Assembly: GCF_036013935.1 (NCBI RefSeq)
Contig: NZ_CP107902.1
Span: forward strand, 3,691,001-3,755,000
Length of the DNA: 64,000 nucleotides
Reading direction: 5' to 3'
DNA from: Streptomyces sp. NBC_00461
GTDB lineage: Bacteria > Actinomycetota > Actinomycetes > Streptomycetales > Streptomycetaceae
Shown here: piece by piece, positions 17,239 through 25,097 of the stretch
How positions within the stretch are numbered: the stretch's first letter is position 1
Layout of the letters: each line of letters begins with the position of its first letter
The notes under the pieces: model-generated
Databases searched by the model: none
Told to the model about the DNA's origin: nothing
What the model saw: the letters and a program-made list of their open reading frames with translations, nothing else
Program-made: the position numbers and the translations under genes

Positions 17239-17277
17239 CCCACCCCGGCTCGGTTCCCCCGTACGAGCCGGGGTGGG
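17239..17277 (+). promoter_or_regulatory. Long hairpin between zinc protein and radical SAM gene
   Basis: Perfect 14-bp inverted repeat CCCACCCCGGCTCG / CGAGCCGGGGTGGG with an 11-base loop, starting 2 bp after a stop and ending 22 bp before a start. It may terminate part of the transcript and so set the ratio between the small genes and the peptide-modifying genes. Confidence 0.7.
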
Positions 17278-17299
17278 GCTCAGCCCCAGGAGGTATCGG

Positions 17300-18427
17300 A
17301 TGCACCAGCTGATCGTCAGCCCGTTCCTCGACGGCTACCTGGCCGTTCGACCGGGGGGTACCGCTTGCGTACGCCTGCCGGCCGAGCTCTACGAAGACGT
17401 ACGACAACGTGCTGGCACCGACGACCCCGTGCCCGAATGGCTGGCCACCACCGCGGCTGAGGCGTGGGATCTCGACCTGGACGGCCAGACCGCTGGATCG
17501 GCGTTGCTCGTACGGGAGCCGACCGAACTCGCCTTCGCGCGGGCGAGTTGGGAGATCAACCTCTACTGCAACTTCGGCTGCAAACACTGCTATCTCGGCG
17601 AACGGCCCCTGGCCGGCTTGAGCTGGGAACAGAAGGTCAGGCTCATCGACATCTTCTGTCACTCAGGGGTCCTCTGGCTGCAGATCACGGGCGGCGAACC
17701 GACGGTCGATCCCGACTTCGAGGGCGCCTACCGATACGCCTACCGCCAGGGCATGATGCTCACGGTCTCGACCAACGCCTCGCGTCTGTGGAAACCCGAG
17801 GTGTTGCGGCTGTTCCGGGACTGCCCGCCGTATCGCGTCGTCGTCAGCATGTACGGCGCCACGGAGGAGTCCTTCGACGAACTCACGCAGCGCAAGGGCG
17901 CCTGGAAGAACTTCCACAGGGGCATGGTCGCGGCCCGCAACGCCGGTCTGCCCCTGCGGGTCTCCGTCGTGGTCACCGAGGACAACGCCCACGAGGTCGA
18001 CGCCATGGTGGCCCTGGTCCGCAGCTGGGGCCTGGACCACCACGTCTACACCAACATGCAGCCGACCTTCTCCGGCACCGGCGAACCCCTGCTCGTGCAG
18101 TCCACTGAGCATCTGCGCAAGCGCCCGGTCTTCCAGGGCTGCAACGCGGGAGTGACCTTCTTCCACGCCGACCCGCACGCCAAGGTCTCGATCTGCAAGA
18201 TCGGCCGAGACGACCAGATCGACCTCATAACGGAGGGCATCGACGGACTTCGCCGACTCGGAGCGATCTCCGATCGGCTGATGCTTCGCACCGGTGGCTG
18301 CTCGGGTTGCTCGCTTTCCGGCTCCTGCCGGGTATGCCGACCGCTCGCCAAGGTCTACCAGGAGGCGAAGGCACCACTGAACACCTACTGCCAGCACGGA
18401 GACACCAAGGAGATGGTCCACTCATGA
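17300..18427 (+). CDS. Radical SAM/SPASM peptide maturase
   Basis: 375 residues from ATG 17300 (AGGAGGT 5 bases upstream). Cys90, Cys94 and Cys97 form CNFGCKHC, the CxxxCxxC site for the SAM-cleaving 4Fe-4S cluster; 'ITGGEPTVDPD' is the GGE motif that holds SAM. The C-terminal part has seven further Cys (about 281, 299, 334, 337, 343, 346, 364), as in SPASM domains with auxiliary clusters. The first 70 residues could be a peptide-recognition domain. SPASM enzymes modify ribosomal peptides, making thioether, C-C or epimer changes. Its stop overlaps the start of a 55-residue peptide gene, which is the natural substrate candidate. Confidence 0.9.
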   Translation: MHQLIVSPFLDGYLAVRPGGTACVRLPAELYEDVRQRAGTDDPVPEWLATTAAEAWDLDLDGQTAGSALLVREPTELAFARASWEINLYCNFGCKHCYLGERPLAGLSWEQKVRLIDIFCHSGVLWLQITGGEPTVDPDFEGAYRYAYRQGMMLTVSTNASRLWKPEVLRLFRDCPPYRVVVSMYGATEESFDELTQRKGAWKNFHRGMVAARNAGLPLRVSVVVTEDNAHEVDAMVALVRSWGLDHHVYTNMQPTFSGTGEPLLVQSTEHLRKRPVFQGCNAGVTFFHADPHAKVSICKIGRDDQIDLITEGIDGLRRLGAISDRLMLRTGGCSGCSLSGSCRVCRPLAKVYQEAKAPLNTYCQHGDTKEMVHS

Positions 18428-18591
18428 GTTCTGTTCTCGTCGAGATCCTGACCCGCCGCCCGGCGGTCGTCCGTCCGGCTCTGCCCTCCACCCTCGTCGC
18501 GACCACGGCGGTCGTCATCGAGGCCGACGCCGACGCCCTGATGGAGGGCAGTGCCTGCTCCTGCGCGGCCGGCGACGACAACCCGAACTGA
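18424..18591 (+). CDS. Candidate RiPP precursor peptide
   Basis: 55 residues, starting at an ATG that overlaps the radical SAM stop (ATGA). The first 40 residues are a plausible leader (hydrophobic and Val/Ala-rich, with 'IEADADALMEG' before the end). The last stretch, GSACSCAAGDDNPN, holds the only two Cys (45, 47) and a Ser between them; it is the likely core. Coupling to a SPASM enzyme and its own terminator-like hairpin 19 bp downstream support a dedicated substrate. It is not one of the peptide families I can name (no PqqA, MftA, SCIFF or FxSxx end). The modification and bioactivity are unknown. Confidence 0.75.
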   Translation: MSSVLVEILTRRPAVVRPALPSTLVATTAVVIEADADALMEGSACSCAAGDDNPN

Positions 18592-18609
18592 CCCCTTCGG
18601 TCACCTGCG

Positions 18610-18643
18610 CTCAGGCCCTGGCGCGTCAGCGTCGGGGCCTGAG
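18610..18643 (+). terminator. Hairpin after peptide gene
   Basis: Nine-bp inverted repeat CTCAGGCCC / GGGCCTGAG with a 16-base loop, between the peptide stop and the GNAT gene. Probably ends the radical SAM-peptide transcript. Confidence 0.6.
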
Positions 18644-18661
18644 CTCTGAGCGCGAAATGAG

Positions 18662-18667
18662 TACCTT
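18662..18667 (+). promoter_or_regulatory. Possible -10 box for a leaderless GNAT transcript
   Basis: TACCTT lies exactly 6 bp before the ATG at 18674, the spacing expected when transcription starts on the start codon. No Shine-Dalgarno sequence is present, which fits. No clear -35 is seen. Confidence 0.45.
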
Positions 18668-18673
18668 AAGCAC

Positions 18674-19540
18674 ATGCGATTCCGCTGGGACTGGCTACGT
18701 CCAGTGGTGCTGGCGCCCTACGTGCCGACGATCGGGCCGGTCCACCCGTCCGTCCTGACCGAGGACCTCTTCACTGACACCCTGATCGCGGCTTCCACCG
18801 ACCGGAGGTTCTTGCGCTACGACAAGGACATCCGCTGGTCCGACAGCAAGGTCGAGACCGTTCTCGTCGAGGCCGTCGTTCACCGGCCTGGTGAGACGTT
18901 GATTCCCACGCTGTCCCGGCGAGGCGCCGGCATGGTCAAGGTTCATCTCTACGGCATCGACGACAGCGCCCTCGCGGCGACCGAACTGGCTCAGAAGCTG
19001 GCCGCCGAGCATGGAGCGGCGAAGGCACGCATCGTGCGTTTCCTCGGCCCCGAGGCACCAGACGGGCGCGGTACGCGCATCCAGCTTCAGGACTTCAGGG
19101 CGACCATCCGGCCGGCAGGCGATGGCCCCGTCCGCTCCTTTGACGAGTGGCCGGCGAATGCACGAGGCACCTTCGATGACTTCGCTGAGGAGATGGCCGC
19201 AGACGGCTTCGCCTTCCTCTACGAACAGATGCAGGCCGGAACGGTCGGCCCGGTCCTGACCGCCGTCTTGGGCGGCCGGGTGGCCGGTGCCATCGGCCCC
19301 ATGGAGATCCGGCCCGACGCGATCGGCACCCCACAGCTGATGCCGCAGTACTTCGGTGTCCTCCCAGAGCACCGTGGCAGGGGTCTAGGCCGCCTGCTGT
19401 GGCGAGCTGCGATGCACTGGGGGCAAGCCAACGGAGCTGCCTACCAACTCCTTCAGACCGAGGTCGGTGGCGCTTCGGATTGCCTCTGCCGGTCCGAAGG
19501 GCTGATGTCACTCGGCTTCACGTACTGGCAGGCCAGCTGA
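18674..19540 (+). CDS. GNAT-family N-acetyltransferase
   Basis: 288 residues. The C-terminal third has the acetyl-CoA site: 'QYFGVLPEHRGRGLGRLLW' (about 223-242) is the Q/RxxGxG/A loop, followed by a helix and 'YQLLQTEVGGASDCLC'. The N-terminal ~130 residues are a separate domain ('ASTDRRFLRYDKDIRWSDSK') that I do not recognise. It sits directly after the radical SAM/peptide pair on the same strand, so it may acetylate the peptide or give self-protection, but it seems to have its own leaderless promoter and could be independent. Confidence 0.8.
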   Translation: MRFRWDWLRPVVLAPYVPTIGPVHPSVLTEDLFTDTLIAASTDRRFLRYDKDIRWSDSKVETVLVEAVVHRPGETLIPTLSRRGAGMVKVHLYGIDDSALAATELAQKLAAEHGAAKARIVRFLGPEAPDGRGTRIQLQDFRATIRPAGDGPVRSFDEWPANARGTFDDFAEEMAADGFAFLYEQMQAGTVGPVLTAVLGGRVAGAIGPMEIRPDAIGTPQLMPQYFGVLPEHRGRGLGRLLWRAAMHWGQANGAAYQLLQTEVGGASDCLCRSEGLMSLGFTYWQAS

Positions 19541-19697
19541 ACTTACCGCGGGCTGCTTCCGAGCAACGATCGCCCCGGGGAGTTCGATGAGAACCCGCTA
19601 CCCGCGCCCTGGTAGCCCAAGACCTGACATCTCCGGGCGGCGAGGGTAGCTTCGGTCGAGTCGCACTGAACTGCGAAAAGAATAGCTCGTGGAATAA

Positions 19698-19726
19698 TTG
19701 ACAACGGTTGGTTAAGTCGGCAGGAT
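19698..19726 (+). promoter_or_regulatory. Promoter of the ImmA/IrrE module, leaderless
   Basis: TTGACA at 19698-19703 and CAGGAT at 19721-19726, 17 bp apart. The GTG start at 19733 lies 6 bp beyond the -10 box and has no Shine-Dalgarno sequence, so the transcript is probably leaderless. Confidence 0.65.
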
Positions 19727-19732
19727 GCCGGT

Positions 19733-20347
19733 GTGACGCAACCGATCTCGGCTGAAGCCGCCACCCGGATCTTGTCCCCACACCTCGACAGCATCGGTTT
19801 ATGTATCGACCAGGGCTGGAAGCGCTGGCGGGCGCTACTTGCTCGCGATGCCGAACTGGGCGTCATCATCAGTAACCGCTCCCGCGCAAGCCTGGTCTAC
19901 GACTTCATCCGCTACGAAGCGATGAACACCTTCGATGGGAACCCGAAGGTAACCGTCAGTGACAGCAGAGGGTTCCTTCTCCTCACGTTCGCCGACAAGA
20001 TCGTGATGCGGTTCAAGAAGTTCCGCGACGGCAGTCTGCGCACCAGCAGCATCCCGACGCAGCAGAGCATCGAGTACGCCAACCAGGTGCTGCCTGGCAT
20101 GGACGAGTTGACGCACCTGGTGGCTGGTTACTTGCCAGATGAAACGGGCCTTGACCTGCGCTTGGCGGCCATCACCTGCACTTTGGACAAAGATCAACTC
20201 TGGGTTCTTGACCTGGACCTCGGGATCGACCAGGCCGCGCCGGTCACCCCCATCCCGCTTGCAAGCACGCAAGATCAGCTGGATACCATCGTCCGGCCCA
20301 AGACGGCCGCAAAAGACACAGGCCAAACCGCTTCGGAAGAAAGGTAA
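19733..20347 (+). CDS. Unknown partner of an XRE-ImmA/IrrE protease
   Basis: 204 residues. Mixed alpha/beta with 'RASLVYDFIRYEAMNTF', 'GFLLLTFADKIVMRFKKF' and a late 'LAAITCTLDKDQLWVLDL'; the C-terminal 40 residues look disordered. No catalytic motif recognised. It lies 5 bp before the XRE-ImmA/IrrE gene and is first in that transcript, an arrangement typical of two-gene toxin-antitoxin-like or stress modules in which the ImmA/IrrE protein cleaves or represses. Which protein is toxic cannot be told from sequence. Confidence 0.7.
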   Translation: MTQPISAEAATRILSPHLDSIGLCIDQGWKRWRALLARDAELGVIISNRSRASLVYDFIRYEAMNTFDGNPKVTVSDSRGFLLLTFADKIVMRFKKFRDGSLRTSSIPTQQSIEYANQVLPGMDELTHLVAGYLPDETGLDLRLAAITCTLDKDQLWVLDLDLGIDQAAPVTPIPLASTQDQLDTIVRPKTAAKDTGQTASEER

Positions 20348-20352
20348 CCACC

Positions 20353-21384
20353 ATGAACCCGCGCCTGCTCCAACTCGCGCGGGAGTCACGCGGACTGTCG
20401 CAGTCCAAACTGGCCAACCTGGCGGGCATTTCCCAGGCAGCACTGTCTAAAGCGGAGAACCAAGTCGGACCCTTGTCACCTGAACGGCTGGCTGCTCTCG
20501 CCGACGTACTGGGCTACCCCCAGGAGCTGTTCGACTGGCCTGATGAGCCCGTAGGCCTGGGACCATCGGGCTTCTACCACCGCAAGCAGTCGGGTCTGGG
20601 TAAAACAGCGCTGCAACGCATCGAGGCCGAGGTAAACCTTCTACTGATGCAGCTCCGTCGGCTGGAAGCCAGCGTGGAGATCGACCCGCCCTTCCGTCTC
20701 CCTGTGCTGGATGCCGAGGAACACGAGCCAGAGGAGGCCGCCGCGAAAGTACGCGCGAGCTGGATGATTCCAGACGGGCCGGTGCACGACGTCATCCGCA
20801 CCGTCGAGCGGGCGGGCATCGTGGTGGTACGTCGGGACCTAGAATCCCTGAAGATCTCCGGCCTTAGCGTCCACCCGCCCAACGGCCTTCCGGTGATAAT
20901 TCTCAACACGGGGATGCCACCCGCTCGGGAGCGGTTCACTGTCCTACACGAGCTGGGACATTTGATCATGCATCAGATCCCCAGTGACGATGGAGAGCGC
21001 GAGGCGGACCGATTCGCGTCTGAGTTCCTCATGCCGGCGCGCCTAATCGGTCCCCACTTGACCGGTCTGAACCTTCAACGTGCTGTTCAACTCAAACAGT
21101 ATTGGAAGGCGTCGATGGCCGCGATCATCCAGACCGCACGCCGTCTCGACAAGATCGACGACCGCAAGTTCAAAAGCCTCCAGGTGCAGATGTCGCAGCA
21201 CGGCTATCGCCGCAACGAACCGGCCGAGCCGGAGAGGGAAGAGCCCCGCATCCTGCCGAGCATGCTCGATCTACACCGCAGCGAGCACGGCTACTCGGAT
21301 GCCGAGCTCGCGAAGGTGGTGGGCCTGCGAGTTCGCGAGTTCCATACCGAATACGGCGCGGCCCGCGGGCTTCGCGCCGTCTGA
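20353..21384 (+). CDS. XRE-family regulator with ImmA/IrrE metallopeptidase domain
   Basis: 343 residues. Residues about 3-60 form a helix-turn-helix ('GLSQSKLANLAGISQAALSK'). A linker leads to a zinc peptidase domain with HELGH (His199, Glu200, His203) and the downstream 'EREADRFASEFLMP', where Glu217 is the likely third zinc ligand. Relatives cleave a phage-type repressor (ImmA) or the DdrO repressor (IrrE/PprI) in response to DNA damage. Here the domain is fused to its own DNA-binding domain. It follows the 204-residue gene after 5 bp. Likely roles are toxin-antitoxin, mobile-element control or defence. Confidence 0.9.
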   Translation: MNPRLLQLARESRGLSQSKLANLAGISQAALSKAENQVGPLSPERLAALADVLGYPQELFDWPDEPVGLGPSGFYHRKQSGLGKTALQRIEAEVNLLLMQLRRLEASVEIDPPFRLPVLDAEEHEPEEAAAKVRASWMIPDGPVHDVIRTVERAGIVVVRRDLESLKISGLSVHPPNGLPVIILNTGMPPARERFTVLHELGHLIMHQIPSDDGEREADRFASEFLMPARLIGPHLTGLNLQRAVQLKQYWKASMAAIIQTARRLDKIDDRKFKSLQVQMSQHGYRRNEPAEPEREEPRILPSMLDLHRSEHGYSDAELAKVVGLRVREFHTEYGAARGLRAV

Positions 21385-21449
21385 CCCCGCGCACCCCCCC
21401 CGCTGCCTCCCTGGACGGCGAGGACCGTCGTCACGTCCGCGCGGTTTCC

Positions 21450-21704
21450 TCACGGAACAACCTTTGCGACCTCGGTGAGCGCTCTCTTGATCGGCAGCTT
21501 GGCGAAGTAACCAGCACCGAAAGCGACGCACATCAGGACGTACCAGAAACGCTCCGCCCCGGTCATCTCGCCGTATCCGAAGTCGGCAAGTGCTTTCTTG
21601 GCGGGGACCTTGGCGAAGTACGAGGCGCCAAAGGCGATGCAGCCGAGGACGTACCAGAAGCGCTCCGCTCCGGTCATCTCGCTGCGCGTGTGGACCTGGT
21701 TCAT
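21450..21704 (-). CDS. Small membrane protein made of two tandem 37-residue units
   Basis: 84 residues. Residues 9-45 and 46-82 are near copies: each starts EMTGAERFWYVL, continues with a short hydrophobic stretch (CIAFGASYFAK / CVAFGAGYFAK) and ends in a basic P-x-K-x-AL. The duplication is plain in DNA too (about 111 bp). Each unit could form one membrane-associated helix, so the protein may insert as a hairpin. No ribosome site of note. Convergent with the ImmA/IrrE gene. Function unknown; possible small membrane effector. Confidence 0.65.
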   Translation of the reverse strand: MNQVHTRSEMTGAERFWYVLGCIAFGASYFAKVPAKKALADFGYGEMTGAERFWYVLMCVAFGAGYFAKLPIKRALTEVAKVVP

Positions 21705-22139
21705 AACGTGTCTGCCTATTCATATCGCTGCGGATCAGAAGCGACTAGGGCACCTGGGATGGACCTTTGAGTCCGGCTCATACCGCCTGGTCGAGTCCCC
21801 TTGGAGTCTGACTGAAGTTGGGGCGAGAGCACAGACCTGCCTCACCGACCCACGCAGAAAGTCCGAGGAGCCCTTACTGAGGGCGGTCCGCAGGCCCTGG
21901 CCTCGAAGAGACCGGCCTCGCTGCCGCGCGCAATCGATCCCCGATATCCAGCTGAGACGTCTACGGGCTTCTCGTTCTCTCTTTCGCCACAAGTGACCAC
22001 TTGATACTTGACTTCTTGAAGGGCCGCCACTTGGACAGCGGTGCGATTCTCGCTACCGTCCCATGCCTATGGTTCTACAGCACCTTCGATGGGCAAGAAA
22101 AGGCACTCCCACCATCGCTCAATCAAGTTCAGCAGCCAC
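21705..22139. other. Intergenic stretch
   Basis: About 435 bp, mixed composition. No supported gene; it should contain the promoter for the minus-strand gene at 21704. Confidence 0.35.
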
Positions 22140-22883
22140 CTACGAATTCTCGCACTTGCTACCGTTTATCCGCCACACAGGGAACTGCCTAACGACAGTC
22201 GCCTTATCTGGCAACCATGTTAGATTCAGATTCAAGGTCTTGGGGATGACCATCCTTTCCATAGCACTGCTGGTCTGCTCCGAAACCAGAAACACTACGA
22301 TCCAGAACGTGCGGCTGTCATTTGCTTCGCCGATCCAGAATTTATTGGTGTACCAACTCGCGGTTTCTTTAGTAGCCTTGCGCAAACTCATGAGCTGAGT
22401 CGCATCGGGATGCCCACCGCTGTCATAGGCATTCCCTATCCATAGCTCCAGGCCGTCAGGAACCCTCCCAGTGCCGGAGACAACTTGGCATGATTGCAGT
22501 CGATCTTTCGGCTGCGGATAGGTCACCTCCAAGGACGCAGAATCCGGCTTGGCATTGTCCCGCGAGGTGCGTGAAGTTTTATTGACGGCTTCCGCTTGAA
22601 GGCCGGCAAGACCAGGTCTCGCGTGCACAGCGAAGCCGCCCGCGGCAAGGATGCCAACGAGCACTAGGCAGATTGCCAGGGCTCTCTTAGTCGCCACGAT
22701 GTGAGCGGCGGTGGTGCGTCGCAGCACCCACGCCGCAGCTAACACAGTAGCCACAACCACCAAGCTGACCGTGAGCCACTCAGGCAGAGAAGCAATAGCC
22801 AGGTAGACGGATACAGCGGCGGTTACGAGAGAAGCTACAAGATCAACGTTCTGCTTGATCCGATCCCAGGTCGGCGATGGCAT
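22140..22883 (-). CDS. Membrane protein, unknown
   Basis: 247 residues. Three hydrophobic segments in the first 95 residues ('LVASLVTAAVSVYLAIASL', 'LTVSLVVVATVLAAAWVL', 'ALAICLVLVGILAAGGFAV') are followed by a soluble domain with two Cys ('LQSCQVVSG' and 'NGSKCENS' at the end) that may form an external disulfide. The soluble part has 'LELWIGNAYDSGG' and 'TFWIVVFLVSEQTSSA', a beta-sandwich pattern. No family name. Base composition is a little lower in GC than core genes. Stands alone before the first recombinase-end repeat. Confidence 0.7.
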   Translation of the reverse strand: MPSPTWDRIKQNVDLVASLVTAAVSVYLAIASLPEWLTVSLVVVATVLAAAWVLRRTTAAHIVATKRALAICLVLVGILAAGGFAVHARPGLAGLQAEAVNKTSRTSRDNAKPDSASLEVTYPQPKDRLQSCQVVSGTGRVPDGLELWIGNAYDSGGHPDATQLMSLRKATKETASWYTNKFWIGEANDSRTFWIVVFLVSEQTSSAMERMVIPKTLNLNLTWLPDKATVVRQFPVWRINGSKCENS

Positions 22884-23023
22884 GAACTAGCAATAACTCG
22901 CATAGCCCCACCAAACCTTCCTCTTTGCTCATTCATGGCCATTCTGAGTCAGATTTGACACATACCGACCATCATTCGTAGCGAATATATTGGACTTAAG
23001 TGGTACTAGGACTCACCCTCACC

Positions 23024-23170
23024 GAGGTCTGCTACAGCATGAACTGTGCTGTCGAACAGATCAGATGGTGTTTGCGGCGTCCGCTAGCACTTCCAATCGT
23101 TCAGCATGCTCAGCACAGGCCGAGTTATAGCCATCCCGCTGGGTTCGTAAGAAGAACGTCAGACGGTCCC
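23024..23170 (-). repeat. 147-bp direct repeat, copy 1 (recombinase-end core F)
   Basis: Matches 27546-27692 over its full 147 bp without a gap; I count 14 differences (about 90% identical). Its left end, read on the minus strand, gives 'STVHAVADLGEGES' and stop, similar to the serine recombinase C-terminus at 47.3 kb (VADLIEAEISSGG). The right part codes on the minus strand for the end of a small protein ('RDGYNSACAEHAERLE'); this frame is open from about 23204. The rest of 22884-23390 holds no other supported gene. Confidence 0.8.
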
Positions 23171-23390
23171 AAATCGAGCTTGGGATGGCGAGGATGTAGC
23201 CCACCGATGTGTCGTGGGCGCCTACTGACGCACGCCCACCCGTTCAGTTCATAACTAACGGGGTTCTTCCGGCACGAACAAGTTGCGCAATATGTCAGCC
23301 TTGACGCCAAGGCATGCCCACGCCGATGGCGAAGCTCACCCCTCCAGGCTATTAGACTCCTTGCAGTCCAACTGGAAAGAGGAAATTTCT

Positions 23391-23723
23391 ATGGTTCAGC
23401 GCACCGTAACCATCTTCACCGACGATCTGACGGACACCGAGGGTGAGGACATCGCAACCCACACTTTCAGTCTCGATGGCGTCAGCTACGACATCGACCT
23501 CAACCCTGACAGTTACCAGCAGCTGTTGGATGCCTTGGGACCCTTTGTGAAGGTCGGTCGCAAGAGCGGCGGCACCTCTCGTCGGGGTGGAGGCGGCAGG
23601 AAGGCTGCTGGAGGACCGGACCCCGTCAAGGTGCGTGAGTGGGCTCAGGGGCAGGGCATCGAGGTCAGCGCCCGCGGCCGTGTGCCGCGGACTGTCATTG
23701 AGCAGTACGAAGCAGCACATTGA
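23391..23723 (+). CDS. lsr2: Lsr2-family nucleoid protein
   Basis: 110 residues, the usual Lsr2 length, from ATG 23391 (GAGG 8 bases upstream). N-terminal dimerisation domain with 'TDDLTDTEGEDIATHTFSL' and 'YDIDLNPDSYQQLLDAL'; Gly/Arg-rich linker near residues 60-80; C-terminal DNA-binding part with 'VREWAQGQGIEVSARGRVP', where the RGR is the AT-hook-like minor-groove motif. Lsr2 binds and silences AT-rich acquired DNA in actinobacteria. A copy inside this accessory region could silence neighbouring cassettes or counter the host's own Lsr2. Confidence 0.92.
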   Translation: MVQRTVTIFTDDLTDTEGEDIATHTFSLDGVSYDIDLNPDSYQQLLDALGPFVKVGRKSGGTSRRGGGGRKAAGGPDPVKVREWAQGQGIEVSARGRVPRTVIEQYEAAH

Positions 23724-23933
23724 GCATGGGGCACTCGCTCGGCCTGGCTCGGGCGACTTTGGTGAACGCCGACGGTTTCCTCAGCGCGAAATGGGCTTTC
23801 GAGAAGCGTTGAACGGGTGGACCCCTCTGTCGGCAACGTGTCAACCAAGCGACAGAGGGTGCCCGTCACCCTTGCATCTGGGTCTGGGCCTTGGAACGCC
23901 GAGACTCCGGAACTGCTGATCGCCGCGCGAGTT

Positions 23934-24137
23934 TCAGTCCTCCGAGGGGATGCGTGCGGCAATCTCTCGAGCCCACCGAGCGGCATCTGGCGATTCGGGG
24001 CCGCCTTCCTGCGCGACGGCGAGCAGCAGCCGGCGCAGATCGCGCGCTTCGTTCAAGGTGAGCAACGCGAGTCGGTCCGTCATGGGCTCCATGTCGAAGT
24101 CGATCTCATCCAGGTCGAGGTGGCCGTAGTCGTCCAT
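23934..24137 (-). CDS. Small acidic protein, unknown
   Basis: 67 residues, very acidic N-terminus ('YGHLDLDEIDFDME') then a helix ('LNEARDLRRLLLAVAQ') and 'AARWAREIAARIP'. Similar short acidic proteins are common on Streptomyces plasmids. No family recognised. Confidence 0.5.
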   Translation of the reverse strand: MDDYGHLDLDEIDFDMEPMTDRLALLTLNEARDLRRLLLAVAQEGGPESPDAARWAREIAARIPSED

Positions 24138-24259
24138 GCCTGGCCAACGGCATCAGACACAAGCGGGTCACGGAACCAGACCAGAGGCAGGTCACGCCCG
24201 GCTACGGAGTGCGCCACCCAATCCGGCTCTGGCTCCGGTAGGGACCTGCCGGACAGTCC

Positions 24260-24751
24260 CTAATGCGGTCCCGGCGGCTCCGGGGACAAGCCGGGGACCA
24301 CCGTGAACGTCGCGTCCTTCCGGCCTAGGTCGCTGTCCACCTCTTCGACGAAGAGGTGGAAGTCCCTGTGCCGCAGGAACCGGTTGGGGAAATTGAAGGA
24401 CCGGAACGACACCGCGTTTGGGTTCGCGAGTCCCGGGACCATGGCGAACGTGGCGTCCTTCCGCATCAGCTGCATGTCCGGGGACTCGGGCGGGGGTGCC
24501 GACCCGGGGGGAACGAGCGGGGGGTTCGGGCCTTCGTGGAGTTTGACGCGGAAGTCCTGGTGCCGCAGGAAGTGGAGAGGGAAGTTGACGGACCGGAAGG
24601 ACACGAGGTTGTGGTCCGCCAGGCCGTTCACCATGTCGAAGGTGGCGTCGGCGCGGTCCAGGTCGCTCGCAATGGCCGACAGCTCGCCCAGGAAGTTCGC
24701 GTGCCGGACGAAGTGATTGTCGATGTTGAAGGACTTGAGCGAGGAACCCAT
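24260..24751 (-). CDS. AbfB/CBM42-like beta-trefoil protein
   Basis: 163 residues from ATG 24751, with AAGGGAG 9 bases upstream. Three repeats of the AbfB pattern: 'SLKSFNIDNHFVRHANF', 'SFRSVNFPLHFLRHQDF' and 'SFRSFNFPNRFLRHRDF', each followed by 'DATF..V.GL'. This is the arabinose-binding module of fungal and bacterial arabinofuranosidases (CBM42), a beta-trefoil that binds arabinan side chains. There is no signal peptide and no catalytic domain, so a stand-alone intracellular or atypically exported lectin-like protein is suggested. Confidence 0.8.
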   Translation of the reverse strand: MGSSLKSFNIDNHFVRHANFLGELSAIASDLDRADATFDMVNGLADHNLVSFRSVNFPLHFLRHQDFRVKLHEGPNPPLVPPGSAPPPESPDMQLMRKDATFAMVPGLANPNAVSFRSFNFPNRFLRHRDFHLFVEEVDSDLGRKDATFTVVPGLSPEPPGPH

Positions 24752-24920
24752 GGTGTGCACTCCCTTGCGGCCGTCGGAGGGAATCGCTTATCAGGGCAAC
24801 GCCCTGAGGAAAGCGTCTCTCCGTCCGGTCGGTCCCACCAACCCGGATCGTCCTTTTCCTGCGAATGGTGGCGGTGAGAGTGCCTCTCTGCGGGTGCGGG
24901 CGTAGTATGCGGTCGCCCTG

Positions 24921-24998
24921 GACCCGCAGAAGCGCTACACGGTGCAGAAGCAGCCAGCTGCGGGCTCCTGCCACTATCGCTACGAGAAGGGGGAGCCA
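24921..24998 (+). pseudogene. Fragment of the nuclease-like lipoprotein gene
   Basis: Reads 'DPQKRYTVQKQPAAGSCHYR' and matches the lipoprotein at 26207 around 'GPQKHYTVQQQPAAGSCHYR'. The similarity stops near 25000, where a 32-bp dispersed repeat begins. A broken second copy of the 26.2-kb gene. Confidence 0.65.
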
Positions 24999-25004
24999 CT
25001 GGCG

Positions 25005-25036
25005 TTCGAAATATTGGCCCACATCGCCAGGAATTC
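25005..25036. repeat. Dispersed 31/32-bp repeat, copy 1
   Basis: The 32 bp beginning TTCGAAATATTGGCCCACAT correspond to 42312-42342 with one indel and two mismatches. It abuts the end of a gene fragment here and an ISAs1-type transposase remnant there, so it may be an insertion-sequence end. Confidence 0.55.
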
Positions 25037-25097
25037 AGGACGCCCATCTGCCCGGTGGGGTGCCGATATTAACCTGGGCTGAATGTGACCCGCACGG

